A DNA stretch of 64,000 nt from Cyanobium sp. FGCU52 (GCA_024958715.1 JANWUS010000058.1:1-64000), one strand, 5' to 3'; counted from the first letter of the stretch, positions 8,095 through 17,273 are shown. Numbers and translations: made by a program. Notes: generated by a model not told the origin, from the letters alone.

Positions 8095-8994
8095 TCAGGC
8101 GGCGATCGCCACCACCTGATTGCGGCCCTTGCGCTTGGCCCGGTACATGGCGGCATCGGCGCGCTCGATCAGCTCCGTGGTCAGTTCGTGGGGCCGGGCC
8201 AGGGTGACGCCGATGCTCAGGGTGGGAACGGTGAAGCCGCGCCCATCCGGCAGTTCGAGCGGCTGGGCCACCGCCAGGCGCAGGGCGTCCGCCACGGAGA
8301 GGGCGTCATCGAGGCCGCCCACCCCGTCCAGCACCACCAGCAGCTCATCGCCACCGATGCGTGCCGCCAGGTCGGTGCTCCGCAGGTGGCGACGCAATCT
8401 CCGGGCCACCTCACGCAGCACTTCATCGCCACTGCGGTGGCCCCAGCGATCGTTGATGGCCTTGAAGTCGTCGAGATCGCAGAACAGCACCGCCATGGCC
8501 CTGCCCTGGCGTCGTTCCTCCCCCTGAAGCCGATCCAGATGCCGCATCATCTCGCGGCGATTCAGCAGGTCGGTGAGGTCGTCACAGCGCAGCTCACGGC
8601 TCAGGTCCCCTGGGGGTGGCTCGGCCCCCTCCGCCATCAGCACCAGTCGGGCCACCGCATCGACACCGTCGTGATCGCCGCCGGTGTCCGGGGTCGCCTC
8701 CAGCTGCACCCAGTGCCAGCGGCCATCACGGCTGCGCAAGCGGTCCCGCCAGATCACCCGCTGCCCGGGGCCGAGCCGGGCCAGCCGCACATCAACGCCA
8801 CCGAGACCCTCGGGATGGAGGAACTCCTCCACGCCGTGGCCGATCCAATCGTCGGGGCGCCAGCCCAGCAGGCTGGCGATGCCCTCCGAGACTCCCACCA
8901 ACCGGCCCCGGCGCAGGCGCAGCTGCACCTCGGCCGCCTCGGCTGGGGGCGCAACGTTGTTGCCTGGAGGGCTGGAACGGCTGGAACTGCTCAT
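8095..8994 (-). CDS. PAS-GGDEF diguanylate cyclase
   Basis: The 299-residue protein has a PAS-like sensor (about residues 20-130, ending in the PAC-type strand RDGRWHWVQLEAT) and a GGDEF domain. The active-site signature is GGDEL at 214-218, so the last position is Leu instead of Phe. An RSTD I-site sits five residues upstream, which in active cyclases gives product inhibition by c-di-GMP. Metal-site residues in FCDLDDFKAIND and the closing ADAAMYRAKRKGRN are intact, so activity is plausible. No signal peptide or membrane segment is seen. It ends directly at the stop of the convergent phosphoribosyltransferase gene. Confidence 0.85.
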   Translation of the reverse strand: MSSSSRSSPPGNNVAPPAEAAEVQLRLRRGRLVGVSEGIASLLGWRPDDWIGHGVEEFLHPEGLGGVDVRLARLGPGQRVIWRDRLRSRDGRWHWVQLEATPDTGGDHDGVDAVARLVLMAEGAEPPPGDLSRELRCDDLTDLLNRREMMRHLDRLQGEERRQGRAMAVLFCDLDDFKAINDRWGHRSGDEVLREVARRLRRHLRSTDLAARIGGDELLVVLDGVGGLDDALSVADALRLAVAQPLELPDGRGFTVPTLSIGVTLARPHELTTELIERADAAMYRAKRKGRNQVVAIAA

Positions 8995-9275
8995 CGTTGG
9001 GTTCGCTCCTCTCGGGCGGCGGCCGGTGCCCCGCTGCAGGTGCTCGTGGGGGATCGGGATGGCATAGGGGGATGGGAACTCCACTCGCACCAGCGCTTTC
9101 GATCTGCGGCAGGTGTGATGCGAAACGCGGAATCTTGCTGTTCTTTTTGTGCCTAGCCTGAATTCTCCACGGAACTGCAATAGCTAATCCTCGCTGATTG
9201 CACGCAGTTCTGTGTGAACAATCCCTGGTCGGCGCCTCAGCGATCCCGGCCCCCGTTCCTTCGCTCCCAACCCTC

Positions 9276-10103
9276 ATGACCTCCTTTCCCGTGGTGCCGA
9301 CCGAAGGGTTGGGCCCCGATCTGCCGCGGCTGCTGCGCTGGGCCGGGCTCTGCCTGCTGGGGCTGTTCGCCCTGGGGGTGGTGTCCAGCCTGCTGCCGCT
9401 CGCCCTGATGTCTTCGGCCTGGCAGCTGCAACAGATCCAGACCCTTCTGCAGCAGGGGCCGATGGCCCTGATCGGGCTCGCCCTGGTGGGCGTGGGACGC
9501 CATCTGGCTGATCTGGATCTCTCCGAGCGTCGCGCCGCCCTGCTGCGCCGTCTGGTCCTGGCCGTGGCGCTGGGCTACGGGCTGCTGATCCCGCTGCAGT
9601 TGTTCGCTACTTGGAACCAGTGGAAGCAGGCGGCCAGCCGGGAGGCCGCCGGTCGTGAGCGGCTGCGCTCCCGGCTGGAGACCCTCGATCGCCAGGTGAG
9701 CGGTGCCCGTGATGACGCCCAGCTGCAGCGCCTGCTGCGCCAGCTGCCCGTGGCGGCCCCCAGCCTGGAGCAGCTCGGTGCCAATCCCCAGGCCCGCCGG
9801 CGCGGGGCCCAGGTGCTGCTGAGCCGGCTCTCCGACGGTGTGGCCCTCGAGCTCCGACGCCGCGAGGAGCGCCAGGGGATGCTGGTGTTCCGTAGCAGCC
9901 TGCGCAATGCCCTGGCGGCCCTGCTGCTGTCGGTGGCCTGGCTGATGGTGGCCGCGCCTCGGCCCCGCCTGGCGCTTCCCTGGCGGAGGGAGGGGGCCGG
10001 GTCGGGGCGTCGTCGCGGCTCGCAACGGCTGGAAGATCTGTTCGATCCCGCTCTCACGCCGGCGGAGACCGGCAACCAAGGGGCACCGCGGCCCGGCGCC
10101 TGA
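9276..10103 (+). CDS. HpsJ-like membrane protein
   Basis: The 275-residue protein has transmembrane segments near residues 20-45, 62-77, 95-118 and 215-232, with a charged, coiled-coil-like stretch between the third and fourth (Arg/Glu/Gln-rich, about 120-205). This layout matches cyanobacterial HpsJ-family proteins. HpsJ was first noted in filamentous cyanobacteria in connection with hormogonium polysaccharide and motility, but relatives occur in unicellular species with no known role. The ATG at 9276 puts the first membrane helix at the usual distance from the start. Confidence 0.65.
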   Translation: MTSFPVVPTEGLGPDLPRLLRWAGLCLLGLFALGVVSSLLPLALMSSAWQLQQIQTLLQQGPMALIGLALVGVGRHLADLDLSERRAALLRRLVLAVALGYGLLIPLQLFATWNQWKQAASREAAGRERLRSRLETLDRQVSGARDDAQLQRLLRQLPVAAPSLEQLGANPQARRRGAQVLLSRLSDGVALELRRREERQGMLVFRSSLRNALAALLLSVAWLMVAAPRPRLALPWRREGAGSGRRRGSQRLEDLFDPALTPAETGNQGAPRPGA

Positions 10104-10126
10104 CACCCGGTGCTGGACGTTTGCCC

Positions 10127-10837
10127 TCATCCCGGCGATGGCGGCAGGTTCCGCAGGAACCACTGCCTCGCCAGCAGAGCCACCTGATCCAGGGTGTCGC
10201 CTTCCTCGAACAGGTGGCTGGCCCCGGCGATCAGCCGAAGCTCATGGGGGCACGACAGCAGCCGTGCCGCTTGCCGGTTGAGGCTCAGCACCTCCGGGTC
10301 CCGATCCCCCACGATCAGCAGGGTGGGGCAGCGCACTCGCCCCAGCATCGGCCTGGCCAGATCCGGCCGCCCTCCCCGCGACACCACCGCCCGCACCATC
10401 GCCGGTCGCAGGGCCGCCGCTGCAAGGGCCGTCGCTGCCCCTGTGCTGGCGCCGAACAGCCCCAGGGGAAGGGCGGTCAGTTCGGGCCGTTGCCCCCATC
10501 CGTCGATCGCTGCCACCAGGCGGCCGGTGAGCAGGGGAAGGTCGAAGCGCAGATGGGCATCGTTCCTGTCCCGTTCCGCCTCCGCGGGGGTGAGCAGGTC
10601 GAACAGCAGGCTGGCCAGTCCGCCCTCCACCAGAAGGGCGGCCACCCTGCGGTTCCGCAGGCTGAAGCGGCTGCTGCCGCTGCCGTGGGCGAACAGCACC
10701 ACCCCCCGGGGCTGCGCCGGGAGAGTGAGATCGCCGCGCAGCTCCCCATCGCCGAGCGGCAGCCGCAGCTCCCTCTCCCTGCAGGCTGAGGTCTCCATGG
10801 CTCGCTCCAGGGTTCGGTAGGTCTGTGCCCAGTCCAT
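10127..10837 (-). CDS. Dienelactone-hydrolase-like alpha/beta hydrolase
   Basis: The 236-residue cytoplasmic protein has strand motif VVLFAHGSGSSR, nucleophile elbow GASTGA, an Asp in VGDRDPEV and a terminal His in AGASHLFEE, giving a Ser-Asp-His triad. Proteins of this type are often fused to or next to a COG1926 phosphoribosyltransferase, and one is encoded at 7420-8094. The substrate is unknown. It is transcribed away from pstS across a 119-base gap that could hold both promoters. Confidence 0.8.
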   Translation of the reverse strand: MDWAQTYRTLERAMETSACRERELRLPLGDGELRGDLTLPAQPRGVVLFAHGSGSSRFSLRNRRVAALLVEGGLASLLFDLLTPAEAERDRNDAHLRFDLPLLTGRLVAAIDGWGQRPELTALPLGLFGASTGAATALAAAALRPAMVRAVVSRGGRPDLARPMLGRVRCPTLLIVGDRDPEVLSLNRQAARLLSCPHELRLIAGASHLFEEGDTLDQVALLARQWFLRNLPPSPG

Positions 10838-10956
10838 CCGGCCCCTCGCCTTGCTGTCGGGCCCTGCGGCCGATGCGTGGGGATTCCGATGGCCCCCGCC
10901 GCAGCAAGGGAGCGTTCAGGGCCGGCACGTACATTGCCTGCGGCACTTCTGTTTCC

Positions 10957-11945
10957 ATGTCTCCACCGAATCCCGGACTCCGGCGTTCCATCGCCGGCGT
11001 GCTTGCGATCGGTTCGGCGGGGGCCCTCCTGAGCGCCTGCGGTGGCAGCAGCACCCTCAATGGTGCCGGCGCCTCGTTTCCGGCGGCCATCTACCAGCAC
11101 TGGTTCCAGCAGTTGTCCGCCCAGGGGGTGAACGTCAACTACCAGTCCGTCGGCTCCGGAGCGGGGGTGCGCCAGTTCGAGGCCGGCACCGTTGACTTCG
11201 CCGCCAGCGATGTGCCGATGAAGCCCGCGGACGTGGCCCAGGTGTCACGCGGGGTGGTGCAGGTGCCGATGACCGCCGGCGCCATCGCCGTGGCCTACAA
11301 CCGCAAGGGCTGCAGCCTGAAGCTCACCCAGGCCAGCTGGCCGACATCTTCCTGGGCCGCATCACCGACTTCCGCCAGCTCGGCTGCGGGGCCCGGCCGA
11401 TCCGGGTGGTGCATCGTTCCGACGGCTCCGGCACCACCGCCAACTTCACCGCCCACCTCAGCGCCGTGAGCCCGGCCTGGAAGGCCGGCCCCGGCAACGG
11501 CAAGACCGTGAAGTGGCCCACCGGCATCGGCGCCAAGGGCAACGAGGGCGTGGCCGCCCAGCTCAGCCAGGTGGACGGCTCGATCGGCTATGTCGAGTCG
11601 GCCTACGTGAAGGGTGTCCTACAGGCCGCCGCCCTCACCAATGCTTCCGGCCAGGTGGTGACCCCCACGCCCGCCAACGCCGCCGAGGCCCTGGCCGCGA
11701 TCAACCTCGGCCCCGATCTGGTGGGCTCCGATCCCAATCCGGCCCGGGGCTACCCGATCGTCACCTTCAGCTGGATCCTGCTCTACAAGCAGGGCAACGG
11801 CGCCAAGCTCGAGCCCCTGCGCCGCACCTTCGAGGCCACCCTCTCGGAACCGTTCCAGGCGGAGGCCCCGAAGCTGGGCTACGTGAGCCTGCCGCCGGCG
11901 GTGGCGGCCCGCGGCCGTGAAGCCCTCAAGACGCTGGCGCCCTGA
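10957..11945 (+). pseudogene. pstS: Phosphate ABC transporter substrate-binding lipoprotein PstS, frameshifted
   Basis: The N-terminal frame runs from the ATG at 10957: a lipoprotein signal with lipobox LSAC, then GAGASFPAAIYQHWF, the phosphate-loop SVGSGAGVRQF and FAASDVPM. Around 11334/11335 homology jumps to the next frame, which continues as LADIFLGRITDF, HRSDGSGTT, GYVESAY and a normal C-terminus ending at 11945. Restoring one C (gcc-cag-ctg instead of gcc-agctg) rejoins the frames into a normal-length PstS. As written, the first frame ends at 11469 after unrelated sequence. PstS would feed phosphate to the PstCAB permease, which is not in the window. This is either a recent loss or a base-calling error; I see no slippery heptamer for programmed shifting. 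Confidence 0.8.
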
Positions 11946-11969
11946 GCAGGCCGGCTCCTCCCCGGGAGA

Positions 11970-12623
11970 TCAGTTCTCCTGGGTCGTGCCGCCCATCTGT
12001 TCCCCCAGCAGCATCCGCTGGTACTCCACCGTGAGCGATTCCAGGTGACGCCGTGCCTCGGCGTGCAGCCCGGGATCCACCTGCTCGAAGGTCTTGCCGG
12101 ACGGGACCCGCATCCGCATCACCAGCGCGAGGGCATCGAACAGACGCACCTGATCGGCCTGCCAACCCTGATAGTCGCCGGCGAGGGCCATCAGCCGCTC
12201 GCCCGCGTCCTCTCCCTCCCGCAGTCGCTCCCGCAGGCTCTGCACCTCCGCCAGCCGGGCTGAGGCCACCAGGGCATGGGCCGAGCCGAGGGCGGCGAGG
12301 GCGTCGGCGGCTTCCCGCTTGAGCAGGCTGAGATCGCGGCGCAGCACCGCATCCTCCACCGAGAGCGGTTCCCTCAGACCCGGACAGAACGCCAGCACCG
12401 GGGGCTCAGCGGATCCCTCGCGTGGGGCCAGGGCGCCGGAATCCGGCGGGAGCTTGGCGAGCCTGCCACCGGGCGCAGAGGGAGCTTCCGCCAGGGCGGG
12501 TTGGCTGGTGCGGCCGCTGAGAGCGGTGCCCCAGGCGATCAGCCGGCCGGCCAGCCATTGGCGCAGTCCCCCCGGACGGCCGGCGAAGCGATGGGGGCGG
12601 GGCTGGGTGGACGCCATGGCCAT
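11970..12623 (-). CDS. Conserved hypothetical protein
   Basis: The 217-residue product has a low-complexity, Pro/Ala-rich first third with one short hydrophobic patch (about 20-35), then a helical, charged region (residues about 85-210) rich in Leu, Ala, Glu and Arg that could form a coiled coil, for example LLKREAADALAALGSAHALV. I do not recognise a family. It is convergent with pstS (24-base gap) and divergent from the secreted-protein operon at 12784. Confidence 0.6.
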   Translation of the reverse strand: MAMASTQPRPHRFAGRPGGLRQWLAGRLIAWGTALSGRTSQPALAEAPSAPGGRLAKLPPDSGALAPREGSAEPPVLAFCPGLREPLSVEDAVLRRDLSLLKREAADALAALGSAHALVASARLAEVQSLRERLREGEDAGERLMALAGDYQGWQADQVRLFDALALVMRMRVPSGKTFEQVDPGLHAEARRHLESLTVEYQRMLLGEQMGGTTQEN

Positions 12624-12783
12624 GGGCGGTGGTGATCACCGGCGACGTCCCCCAATCTGGCCCCTCCGGAGGCAAGGCTGCAGTGTCGGGTTTACCGGAT
12701 GGGACGGTCGGGATCCCACCGGCCCGGCCGCCGGGCCCTTTCCCGACCCTGGTAGAAACGAGGCATCCGCGCTCGGGCGCCCG

Positions 12784-13764
12784 TTGACCTTCTCTGCCCC
12801 GCCGTTCGGGTGGCCCCTTCCGGCCTGGCTGGGCTCCGCCCTCGCGTCCGTCGGGGTCGGGCTGCTGCTGGCCGCCCCCGGCCCGGCCGCCCCCGGACCC
12901 TCGGCCCAGCCGGCGTCCCAGGTGCGCACGGCCGATGCGGAGAGCGGACTTCGCCCCCAGCTGCTGCGGCAGGGGCCCCTGGAGGCGGTCCTGCATCACG
13001 AACGTCGTCTCGACGCCGATGGCCTGGTCACCCTCCAGCCGATCGTGGTGGTGCGGCTCGATGGCCGTGAGGTGGGGCGGCTGAAGGGCGCCGTGAAGAT
13101 CGGCTCCAACCAGCCGATGGCCCTGCTGCAGCTCGCCGATCTCGACCCCGCCAACCCCTGGCCGGAGGTGCTGCTCTCCTCCTTCAGCGGCGGGGCCCAC
13201 TGCTGCAACGACACCCGCGTGCTCACCAGCGATGCGGCCGGCAGCACCTGGCACACCGTGGCGCTGGGGCCGTTCAACGGCGTGGTGCGGGCGGCCACCG
13301 ATCCCCTCGGCCTCGGGCGCTGGGTGGTGGTGGATGGTGACAACCGTTTCCTCTACGAGTTCTCCAGCTATGCGGGCAGCCGGCCGCCGCTGCGCATCTG
13401 GCAGCTGAACGGGCGGCGCTTCGAGGATGTGAGCCATCAGGACGCCTTCGTTCCCCTGCATCGCCATGCTCTGCGGGCGATGGAGTCGTGGTTCGAGGAG
13501 GCGGATGGGGGCGAGGCCAACGGCTTCCTGGCCGGCTACGTGGCCACCAAGGCCCTGGTGGGCGAGTTCGCCGAGGGGTGGCAGCGCATGCTGGGCCGCT
13601 ACGACCGGAGCTCCGACCTGGGCCTGCGCCAGTGCGCCGCCGGCCTGGGCAGCGACGGTCGCTGCCTGGGGGCTGAAGTGGAGTACGCCACCTATCCCGA
13701 GGCTCTGCGCGCCTTCCTGCGCCATACCGGCTACATCGGCCGGGGCGAGACGAAGCGCCCGTGA
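12784..13764 (+). CDS. Secreted hypothetical protein
   Basis: The 326-residue product begins with a signal peptide (hydrophobic ALASVGVGLLLAAP, followed by AAPGPSAQ). No ATG or GTG gives this signal peptide, so the TTG at 12784 is the likely start. The mature part contains a GAHCCNDT motif with a Cys pair, a DGDNRFLYEFSSYAG stretch reminiscent of beta-propeller or calcium-binding secreted proteins, and further Cys residues near the C-terminus (QCAAGLGSDGRC). Function unknown. The stop overlaps the next start as GTGA. Confidence 0.65.
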   Translation: MTFSAPPFGWPLPAWLGSALASVGVGLLLAAPGPAAPGPSAQPASQVRTADAESGLRPQLLRQGPLEAVLHHERRLDADGLVTLQPIVVVRLDGREVGRLKGAVKIGSNQPMALLQLADLDPANPWPEVLLSSFSGGAHCCNDTRVLTSDAAGSTWHTVALGPFNGVVRAATDPLGLGRWVVVDGDNRFLYEFSSYAGSRPPLRIWQLNGRRFEDVSHQDAFVPLHRHALRAMESWFEEADGGEANGFLAGYVATKALVGEFAEGWQRMLGRYDRSSDLGLRQCAAGLGSDGRCLGAEVEYATYPEALRAFLRHTGYIGRGETKRP

Positions 13765-14474
13765 GTTCCGGCGGGCGTGCCGGTGAGCTGGCGGGGGTCG
13801 ACGGCTGCCGGGAAGGCTGGCTGGTGGTGCGGGCCCCGCTGGCTGAGGGGCCGCCCAGGGCCGCCCTGCTGGCGGACATCGCCGATCTGCTGCTGGCACC
13901 CGAGGCGCCGGCGCTCACCGCCATCGACATGCCGATCGGCCTGCCGGATGCGGGGGCCCGGCCCTGCGACCGTCAGGCCCGCCGTCTGCTCGGTCCGGGG
14001 CGGGGCAGCAGCGTGTTCCCGGCGCCGATCCGGCCCATGCTCGAGGCCCGAAGCCAGGCCGAGGCCTCGGCGATCGGCCGGCGGATCGATGGCCGCGGCC
14101 TCCCCGTCCAGGCCTGGAACCTGATGCCCCGCATCCGCGTCCTCGACGCTCTGCTGGCACAGGATCCCGCCCTAGCGGCGCGGCTGCGGGAGGCCCATCC
14201 CGAACTGATCTTCCGGCTCTGGGCGGGCCGGCCCCTGGGCTGGGCCAAGCGCCGGCCGGAGGGCCGGGCCGAACGGCTGGCGCTGGTGGAGGCCCGCTGG
14301 CCGGGGGCCTGGGCCCGCAGCCGCGCCGGCCTGCCCCGGGGCGGCTGGGCCGACGACGATCTGCTCGATGCCTTCGCCTGTCTGCACGCGGCCCAGCGCC
14401 TCCACGCCGGGACGGCCACGGTGCTGGGCGGCGAGACGGATGGCTGCGGCCGGGTGATGGAGATCTGCGCTTGA
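13761..14474 (+). CDS. DUF429 family protein (predicted RNase H-like nuclease)
   Basis: The 237-residue protein matches DUF429: early Asp in AGVDGCREGWLV, IDMPIGLPD, SVFPAPIRPML, a central HPELIFRLW and a C-terminal WADDDLLDAFACLHAA. These acidic positions suggest an RNase H-like fold with a two-metal site; no biochemical role is established. It starts at GTG overlapping the previous stop and ends in a TTGA overlap with the pseudouridine synthase gene, so the three genes form one translationally coupled unit. Confidence 0.8.
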   Translation: MSSGGRAGELAGVDGCREGWLVVRAPLAEGPPRAALLADIADLLLAPEAPALTAIDMPIGLPDAGARPCDRQARRLLGPGRGSSVFPAPIRPMLEARSQAEASAIGRRIDGRGLPVQAWNLMPRIRVLDALLAQDPALAARLREAHPELIFRLWAGRPLGWAKRRPEGRAERLALVEARWPGAWARSRAGLPRGGWADDDLLDAFACLHAAQRLHAGTATVLGGETDGCGRVMEICA

Positions 14475-15118
14475 GCTCGCCACCCGATCCCACGGTGCTG
14501 TTCAGCGATCCCTGGCTGCTGGCGGTGGACAAGCCGGCCGGGCTGCTCAGCCAGCCGGGGCTGGGGCCGGAGCAGGTCGATGCGGTGGCGGGCCGGCTGG
14601 TGGCCCGCTGGGGTTCGCTGCACCTGGTGCACCGGCTCGACCGCGACACCTCCGGCCTGCTGCTGCTGGCCCGGGATGCCGCCAGCCACCGGGCCCTTTC
14701 GCTGGCCTTCGCCGAGCGCCGGGTGGAGAAGACGTACCTGGCCGACGTGCTGGGGAATCCAGGAGCCGCCGGGCGGATCGAGCGGCCCCTGCGCCGGGCC
14801 TCCCGCCGTCCGCCCCGCTACCGCGTGGATCCCGCCGGCCGGCCCAGCCGCACCGACTGGCATCGGCTGGAGGCCCATCCCGGCTGGAGCCGCCTGGAAC
14901 TGCGACCGCTCACCGGCCGTTCCCACCAGCTGCGGGTGCACCTGGCCTGGCTGGGCCATCCGCTGCTGGGAGACCCCCTCTACGGCAACGCCCGCAGCCG
15001 GGGCCTCGCCAGCCGCTTGCGGCTGCACGCCGCCCGGCTGGCCTTCGACCATCCCGTCAGCGGGGCCCGGATCGAGCTGTGCTCTGGGGCCCCCCTAGCG
15101 TTCGGACCTGGCTGGTGA
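14471..15118 (+). CDS. RluA-family pseudouridine synthase
   Basis: The 215-residue enzyme has the family signature HRLDRDTSG with catalytic Asp57, the opening LLAVDKPAGLLSQPG, KTYLADV and the closing LTGRSHQLRVHLAWLGHPLLGDPLYG. It converts uridine to pseudouridine in RNA. There is no S4 domain and the protein is short, so it is nearer to RluA/TruC-like members than to RluD; the target site cannot be deduced. It starts at a TTG overlapping the DUF429 stop. Confidence 0.85.
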   Translation: MSSPPDPTVLFSDPWLLAVDKPAGLLSQPGLGPEQVDAVAGRLVARWGSLHLVHRLDRDTSGLLLLARDAASHRALSLAFAERRVEKTYLADVLGNPGAAGRIERPLRRASRRPPRYRVDPAGRPSRTDWHRLEAHPGWSRLELRPLTGRSHQLRVHLAWLGHPLLGDPLYGNARSRGLASRLRLHAARLAFDHPVSGARIELCSGAPLAFGPGW

Positions 15119-15139
15119 GGGCTCAGGGCCCTGACTCTC

Positions 15140-16012
15140 TTGTCCTCAGCGGGTCCCGCCTTTTCCCCCTTCCCCCAGGGCTCACCAGTGGCCCTGGCCA
15201 CCCGCCACGGCAAGGAACGGGCGCTGGGGCGTCCCTTCCGCCATGCGCTCGGGTTGCCGCTCGTCCTCGCCGACATCGACACCGATGCCCTGGGAACGTT
15301 CGATGGCGATCGCCCCCGTCCGGCTCCGCCCCGCGACACCTGCCGCCTGAAGGCCGAACGGGGCATGGCGGCCACCGGTCTGGCCCGCGGGCTCGCCAGC
15401 GAGGGGAGCTTCGGTCCTCACCCCCAGCTCCCGTTGCTGCCGGTGGGTGAGGAGTGGCTCGTGTTCCTCGATCGGGAGCAGGGTCTGGTGGTGGAGGAGC
15501 GCATGCTCGCGCCACGCACCAACTTCTCCCACCTCCGCCTCGCGGCCGACGCAGATCCGTCCTCCTGGCTGCGGCGGATCGGCCATCCCAGCCACGGGGT
15601 GCTCGTGCGTCCGTCCCAGCCGCTGGATGGCCCCGCCCTGTGGCGCGATCTTGATGACCCCGACGACCTGCGGCAGGCGATCCTGCGCGCCGCCGCCGCC
15701 TCAGCCGATGGCCAGGCCCTGCTCGAGACCGACATGCGGGCCCATCGCAATCCCACCCGGATGGCGAGCATTCGCCGGCTGGGCTTCCGTCTGGTGCGCC
15801 GTCTGGCCAGGCGCTGCCCCGCCTGCCGGACTCCGGGCTTCGGCGAGCTGGAGACTCTGCCCGGGTTGCCCTGCTCCTGGTGCGGTACCCCCACCGGGTT
15901 GGTGCTCTGGGAGGTGGTGGGCTGCACAACCTGCGGACATCGGGAGCGCCATCCCCGCCGCGACGGCCGGCTGCAGGCCGATCCCGGTCAGTGTCCGCTG
16001 TGCAATCCCTGA
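15140..16012 (+). CDS. DUF6671-like protein with C-terminal zinc-ribbon cysteines
   Basis: The 290-residue protein has a characteristic start region (TRHGKERALGRPF) and four C-terminal CxxC pairs: CPAC, CSWC, CTTC and CPLC, a pattern for two zinc sites. A conserved-looking ETDMRAHRNPTRM lies before them. This layout fits DUF6671 as I remember it; no function is known. Two starts are possible: TTG at 15140, used here, or GTG at 15188, directly before the conserved ATRHGKE segment. It follows the RluA gene by 21 bases. Confidence 0.65.
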   Translation: MSSAGPAFSPFPQGSPVALATRHGKERALGRPFRHALGLPLVLADIDTDALGTFDGDRPRPAPPRDTCRLKAERGMAATGLARGLASEGSFGPHPQLPLLPVGEEWLVFLDREQGLVVEERMLAPRTNFSHLRLAADADPSSWLRRIGHPSHGVLVRPSQPLDGPALWRDLDDPDDLRQAILRAAAASADGQALLETDMRAHRNPTRMASIRRLGFRLVRRLARRCPACRTPGFGELETLPGLPCSWCGTPTGLVLWEVVGCTTCGHRERHPRRDGRLQADPGQCPLCNP

Positions 16013-16016
16013 GCGC

Positions 16017-16886
16017 TCACCAGTCGTGGGACGTGGCATCCGCCGCATGCAGTTCCACCTGGTACTCCAGGCGGGAGGCCACGCCGGTGCCCCGGTAGTG
16101 GCCGCTGAACGGTGCGGCCAGCCGCGGATCGGGGGCGGCGGCCAGAACGACATGGCCATCGGCAACGGCCAGCCCCAGGCTCGGGTCGTAGCCCCGCCAG
16201 CCCCCGCCCGGCACGTACACCTCGGCCCAGGCGTGCAGTTCGTGCTCGCTCACCTCGGGCGGGTGATGCATGGAGTACCCGCTCACGAAGCGGGCCGCCA
16301 GGCCCTGGCTGCGGCAGGCGGCCACATACAGAAGGGCGGTGTCGCGGCAGGCGCCGGTGCGGTGCTGCAGGGTCTGCGACGGAGGCAGGGCATCGCCATC
16401 GGGCCGGCCGATGTGGTGAAAGTCCCGGTGGATGGTGGCGGCCAGGTTCACGAGGAAGTCTGTGGCCCGTCCCTCCACCTCTGCTGCCCGTTCGGCCGCC
16501 CAGGCCGCCACCACCGGCTCCACCCCCCGAGGGTCGAGACAGCCCGCCAGGGAACGCTGCTCCAGGTCGGGGTAGGCCACGGGCAGAAACATCGCCGGCC
16601 CGTGGGTGACGATCCAGTCGAAGGGGTTGTGACGCAGGGTTTCCACCTCCATGTCCACCTCCACGGTGAGCTCGTCGCGCGGTTCGTTGAACCACAGCAC
16701 CACCGCTTCGTTGCCGTCGGCCTCCAGCACCCGGCTTTCGCCCGCCGCCCGGGGAAGCACCCGCAACTCATGGGCGAGCACCTTCTGCATGGCGTCCTGG
16801 CGAGGGGTGAGCCGCAGGGTGGTGGGCTCGAGGAACACCGGGCGCTCGTAGGCGTAGCGGAGGATGTGGCGGATGCGGAACAGCAT
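16017..16886 (-). CDS. Transglutaminase-like family protein
   Basis: The 289-residue protein has the bacterial transglutaminase N-terminal domain (RIRHILRYAYERPV, LRLTPR, about residues 1-120) and a papain-like core with Cys180 in RTGACRDTA, His218 in ELHAWAEV and Asp234 in GYDPSLG. It lacks a signal peptide, so it acts in the cytoplasm, probably as a protease or amidase and not as a crosslinking enzyme. It follows a small conserved gene by 12 bases and is likely cotranscribed with it. Confidence 0.85.
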   Translation of the reverse strand: MLFRIRHILRYAYERPVFLEPTTLRLTPRQDAMQKVLAHELRVLPRAAGESRVLEADGNEAVVLWFNEPRDELTVEVDMEVETLRHNPFDWIVTHGPAMFLPVAYPDLEQRSLAGCLDPRGVEPVVAAWAAERAAEVEGRATDFLVNLAATIHRDFHHIGRPDGDALPPSQTLQHRTGACRDTALLYVAACRSQGLAARFVSGYSMHHPPEVSEHELHAWAEVYVPGGGWRGYDPSLGLAVADGHVVLAAAPDPRLAAPFSGHYRGTGVASRLEYQVELHAADATSHDW

Positions 16887-16898
16887 GGAGACCTGGGT

Positions 16899-17273
16899 TC
16901 AGGACGCGGAGACGTCCGGTTTCGGGAACAGACGCCCTTCCGGGTCGTAGGCCTGGAGCGGAGTGTCGGCGAGATCCTCCACCAGCGGGAAGAGGCGCAC
17001 CCGGAACCAGCGGTGAAACAGCTCCGGGCCCAGGGGTTCGGGCCAGAGCCGGCGATCCCGGCACCACAGTTCGAGCTCGGCGCGGAAGATGGCGGTGCAA
17101 TGGAGGTCCACGCAGCGCTGCGCCTCGTTGTCGTCGTCGAAGGTGGGCACGAGGTAGAGGCTCTCCTCCTCGCCCAGCCCCTCCATGTCCTCGCGGGTCT
17201 GGAAGGGGCGGCTCCAGGCGCGCATCGGCTCGCGGGGAGCCACGGCGATGGCGCAGCGGTTGAGCACGGCCAT
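16899..17273 (-). CDS. Conserved acidic hypothetical protein
   Basis: The 124-residue product starts VLNRCAIAVAPREPMRAW and contains an acidic LVPTFDDDNEAQRCVD segment and ELELWCRDRRLWP. Similar small proteins with the same N-terminal phrase and acidic middle occur as uncharacterised conserved proteins in many bacteria. No function is known. It is upstream of the transglutaminase gene in the same orientation and divergent from the DUF1622 gene across 94 bases. Confidence 0.65.
   Translation of the reverse strand: MAVLNRCAIAVAPREPMRAWSRPFQTREDMEGLGEEESLYLVPTFDDDNEAQRCVDLHCTAIFRAELELWCRDRRLWPEPLGPELFHRWFRVRLFPLVEDLADTPLQAYDPEGRLFPKPDVSAS

Noticed and set aside
11325-11345. Programmed frameshift site in pstS
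   Set aside because: The sequence around the shift lacks an X-XXY-YYZ slippery heptamer and a following structure, and PstS is not known to use one.
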